Source: an uncultured Erysipelotrichaceae bacterium (GTDB lineage: Bacteria; Bacillota_I; Bacilli_A; Erysipelotrichales; Erysipelotrichaceae). From it: a DNA stretch of 17,199 bases. The stretch spans positions 1-17,199 of the forward strand of contig CALUZL010000011.1 of the NCBI GenBank assembly GCA_944325295.1, written 5' to 3'. A program made the position numbers and the translations under genes. Below the pieces are notes generated by a model. It saw only the letters and a program-made list of their open reading frames with translations, was not told where the DNA came from and made no database searches. Numbering within the stretch: position 1 is the first letter of the stretch; the number at the start of each line of letters is the position of its first letter. Below are positions 15,225 to 17,199 of this stretch, in pieces.

Positions 15225-15245
15225 CTTCTCACCTCCATATCGACT

Positions 15246-15274
15246 ATGATACCTTCAATGTTTGTACTTGGCAA
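15246..15274 (-). promoter_or_regulatory. Promoter of the ABC-F leader
   Basis: Minus strand: TTGCCA (15269-15274), 17-nt spacer, TATCAT (15246-15251). Each hexamer differs from consensus at one base. The predicted start near 15239 gives a leader of about 100 nt that begins just before the upstream ORF's ribosome site. Confidence 0.75.
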
Positions 15275-15298
15275 CTTTTAATCTTTAAAAAGACGTTA

Positions 15299-15304
15299 TA
15301 TAAT
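15299..15304 (+). promoter_or_regulatory. -10 element of the ridA-asnA operon
   Basis: A perfect TATAAT, 30 nt before the ridA ATG. The only -35-like sequence at the right distance (TTTTAA, 15276-15281) is weak. Confidence 0.55.
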
Positions 15305-15334
15305 ACTTGTATTGTGAAAAGCGGAGGTTTAACT

Positions 15335-15700
15335 ATGGAAGTTATCAATACGACAAAAGCCCCTTTGGCTATCGGCCCTTATTCACAGGGTATAAAAATA
15401 AACGGGATGATCTATTTGAGCGGCCAGATCCCGGTCGACCCAAACACAAATGAAGTGCCCGAGGGCATAACTTTGCAAGCTGAGCAGAGCTGCAAGAATG
15501 TCGGCGCCTTATTAAATGAGGCCGGAAGCAGTTTTGAAAGAGTCATCAAGACGACTTGTTTTATTGCGGACATGGCTGACTTTGCCGCTTTTAACAGCGT
15601 CTATGAAAAATACTTCGTTTCCAAACCGGCACGAAGCTGTGTAGCTGTTAAAGAGTTGCCAAAAGGAGTTCTTTGCGAGATAGAAGTGGTGGCTTACTAG
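15335..15700 (+). CDS. ridA: RidA family reactive imine/enamine deaminase
   Basis: A 121-residue protein of the YjgF/YER057c/UK114 family, which hydrolyses reactive enamines and imines such as 2-aminoacrylate made by PLP enzymes. Family signatures: APLAIGPYSQGIK near the N-terminus, IYLSGQIPVDP, and the C-terminal region with PARSCVAVKELPKGVLCEIEVVAY, holding the conserved active-site Arg. The start is ATG 15335 with GCGGAGG just upstream; an in-frame GTG at 15314 would add seven atypical residues and overlap the ribosome site. The stop is one base before the asnA ATG, so the two genes form an operon. Confidence 0.95.
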   Translation: MEVINTTKAPLAIGPYSQGIKINGMIYLSGQIPVDPNTNEVPEGITLQAEQSCKNVGALLNEAGSSFERVIKTTCFIADMADFAAFNSVYEKYFVSKPARSCVAVKELPKGVLCEIEVVAY

Positions 15701-15701
15701 G

Positions 15702-16700
15702 ATGCTTTGGAGTATCAAAAACTATAAAGATAAGCTCGACTATCTCGAAACAGAAAAATACATCAAGTTCGTCAAGGATCATTTTGAAGACAATCTGGCT
15801 TCAGAGCTTGGCCTCATCAGAGTCTCGGCACCGCTTTTTGTCAAAAAGAACAGCGGTTTAAACGATGACTTAAACGGTATTGAAAGGCCGGTGGCTTTTG
15901 ATGCCAAAAATGTTGAAGATACTTTAGAAGTTGTCCACTCTTTGGCGAAGTGGAAGCGGATGGCTTTGGCTCACTACGACTTTAAGGGTCTAGGCATCTA
16001 TACCGATATGAATGCGATCAGACGGGATGAGATGGTCGACAATATCCATTCCTTCTACGTCGATCAATGGGATTGGGAAAAGGCCATCGCCAAAAAAGAC
16101 CGAAAGATCGCGACTTTTAAAGACTATGTGCAAAAGATCGCTAAAGCCCTCAAAAAGACAGAGGTCGAGCTTCATGAAGCCTGTCCGAAGTTAGAGCAGT
16201 TTATAAAGGAAGAGGTCACCTTCATCTCTTCACAAGAGCTTGAAGATCGCTATCCGGACCTCGACGCCAAAAAAAGAGAAGAACTCTTCACTAAAGAACA
16301 CAAGACGGTCTGTATCATGGAGATCGGTGATACTTTAAAAAGCGGCAAGCCGCACGATTTAAGGGCTCCCGATTACGATGACTGGCATTTAAACGGTGAT
16401 ATCTTGATCTATGATCCGATCGTCGATAAAGCGATCGAGATATCTTCGATGGGGATCAGGGTCGATGAGGAAGCTCTGCGCTCACAACTCAAAAAAGCGC
16501 ATGCGCAAGATCGCCTCGCCTTGCCGTTTCACAAAGCCCTTCTCGAAGGGAAACTGCCCTATACGATCGGCGGCGGTATCGGCCAATCGCGCATCTGCCT
16601 AATCCTCCTCAACAAGGCTCACATTGGCGAAGTCCAAGCCAGTGTCTGGCCCAAGGGCATGTACGATGAGTGCCGCGAGTTTGGGATCCATTTACTATAA
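15702..16700 (+). CDS. asnA: Aspartate--ammonia ligase (asparagine synthetase A)
   Basis: A 332-residue cytosolic enzyme making asparagine from aspartate, ammonia and ATP, with a class II aminoacyl-tRNA synthetase-like fold. The whole length matches the AsnA family: RVSAPLFVKKNSGLNDDLNG near the N-terminus, NAIRRDEMVDNIHSFYVDQWDWEK, and the C-terminal GGGIGQSR motif followed by HIGEVQASVWP. It lies one base after ridA with only a weak ribosome site, so translation is probably coupled. It ends at a strong terminator. Confidence 0.97.
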   Translation: MLWSIKNYKDKLDYLETEKYIKFVKDHFEDNLASELGLIRVSAPLFVKKNSGLNDDLNGIERPVAFDAKNVEDTLEVVHSLAKWKRMALAHYDFKGLGIYTDMNAIRRDEMVDNIHSFYVDQWDWEKAIAKKDRKIATFKDYVQKIAKALKKTEVELHEACPKLEQFIKEEVTFISSQELEDRYPDLDAKKREELFTKEHKTVCIMEIGDTLKSGKPHDLRAPDYDDWHLNGDILIYDPIVDKAIEISSMGIRVDEEALRSQLKKAHAQDRLALPFHKALLEGKLPYTIGGGIGQSRICLILLNKAHIGEVQASVWPKGMYDECREFGIHLL

Positions 16701-16721
16701 CGTGTCACGGACACGTTTTTA
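16700..16721 (+). terminator. Terminator of the ridA-asnA operon
   Basis: AACGTGTC and GACACGTT form an 8-bp stem with a 3-nt loop (or 7 bp with a 5-nt loop), followed by further T residues. It starts at the last base of the asnA stop codon. Confidence 0.88.
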
Positions 16722-16728
16722 AATGGTT

Positions 16729-16756
16729 TGACATCAGTGCTCATTGAAATTAAAAT
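16729..16756 (+). promoter_or_regulatory. Promoter directly abutting an LtaS-like gene
   Basis: Perfect TTGACA (16729-16734), 16-nt spacer, TAAAAT (16751-16756). The ATG at 16764 is 7 nt after the -10 box, where transcription itself should begin, and there is no ribosome site. This predicts a leaderless mRNA. Confidence 0.7.
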
Positions 16757-16763
16757 ACCAGTT

Positions 16764-17199
16764 ATGTTTAAAAAACTTAAAGGAAAATTGCCACAGCAGG
16801 CAGTCGCTATTTTGTGTATCCTGACGCCGCTTATAACCTTTTATATGGGTCAGTACATCTATCTTGATGCGTTTTCTTTTTACGGTTTGGGCGTAGTGAT
16901 CGTTAACTGGCTTTTGTTGAATGCGATCTTTTGGTTTATCGTCTTTTTGAGTAATGATCGACGTTTGGCCATCATCATTACCCATATCATCGTCTTTTTG
17001 TGGTCATGTGTTAATTATTTTGTCGTCTACTTCAGGGGCAATCCGGTTTTGCCCTGGGACTTGACGGCGCTTAATACCGCGGCGGATGTGTTTGCCTCTT
17101 ACCGGTATTTGCCGACGCTTTCGATGATCATCTCTTTTATCTACATCCTCTGTCTGAGCGTCTTTGTGATCTATACCTTTCCCAAAGAGTCCTCCGCAT
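16764..17199 (+). CDS. LtaS-like polytopic membrane protein, 5' part
   Basis: An open frame of 145 codons runs off the window end. It begins MFKKLKGKLPQQAV and has four or more hydrophobic segments (about residues 14-30, 38-62, 68-88 and 118-138). Between the third and fourth lies FRGNPVLPWDLTALNTAADV, a pattern I associate with the N-terminal membrane half of lipoteichoic acid synthase/phosphoglycerol transferase proteins of the sulfatase superfamily. The catalytic extracellular domain would lie beyond the window, so the assignment rests on this segment. It follows the asnA terminator and has its own promoter. Confidence 0.75.
   Translation, partial: MFKKLKGKLPQQAVAILCILTPLITFYMGQYIYLDAFSFYGLGVVIVNWLLLNAIFWFIVFLSNDRRLAIIITHIIVFLWSCVNYFVVYFRGNPVLPWDLTALNTAADVFASYRYLPTLSMIISFIYILCLSVFVIYTFPKESSA

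Noticed and set aside
15268..15304. TTGGCA (15268-15273) as the -35 of the ridA promoter, back to back with the ABC-F -35
   Set aside because: The spacer to the TATAAT would be 25 nt, too long for a standard promoter.
15314..15334. GTG start for RidA, adding seven residues
   Set aside because: The added codons include the ribosome site for ATG 15335, which gives the family's normal N-terminus.

Overview
The window looks like chromosomal DNA of a low-GC Gram-positive anaerobe (Bacillota; an Erysipelotrichia-type organism is my best guess, from protein flavour only). The evidence is a T-box leader, strong AGGAGG ribosome sites, lipoproteins with Gram-positive lipoboxes, a small DUF951 protein, a PASTA membrane protein, ammonia-dependent asparagine synthetase and a lipoteichoic-acid-synthase-like protein. 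No transposase, phage gene, CRISPR array, rRNA or tRNA was seen.

Layout. (1) 1-1650: a tetranucleotide repeat of about 22 CAGC copies, probably the 3' end of an upstream gene, then a secreted protein with a CHB_HEX_C-like domain and an EF-hand/cysteine tail. (2) 1669-4097, minus strand: a polar amino acid ABC importer (lipoprotein, permease, ATPase) behind a consensus promoter and a T-box leader ending in an intrinsic terminator. (3) 4301-5449: a monocistronic lipoprotein with two tandem copies of one extracellular domain, with its own promoter and terminator. (4) 5461-6963: dtd, folD and a DUF951 gene, overlapping head to tail; convergent with an NAD(P)H-hydrate dehydratase gene. (5) 7848-13615: five co-directional genes encoding response regulator, histidine kinase, kinase-less multi-PASTA membrane protein, MacB/FtsX-type permease and its ATPase. 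(6) 13616-15274, minus strand: an ABC-F protein gene behind a 100-nt leader with a 9-codon upstream ORF and two competing or pseudoknotted 10-bp helices. (7) 15299-16721: ridA and asnA, then a terminator. (8) 16729-17199: the 5' part of a gene for an LtaS-like membrane protein, running off the end.

How they work together. Region 5 is the most interesting candidate system: a PASTA protein (a family known to bind peptidoglycan fragments in Ser/Thr kinases) is placed without any kinase between a two-component system and a mechanotransmission-type ABC transporter, suggesting an envelope-sensing and response unit. Region 6 looks like an attenuation-controlled ribosome-associated ABC-F gene. Across the window several genes start 6-7 nt after a -10-like hexamer with no ribosome site, suggesting leaderless mRNAs; extracytoplasmic proteins repeatedly carry closely spaced cysteine pairs; and GATC is strongly over-represented.
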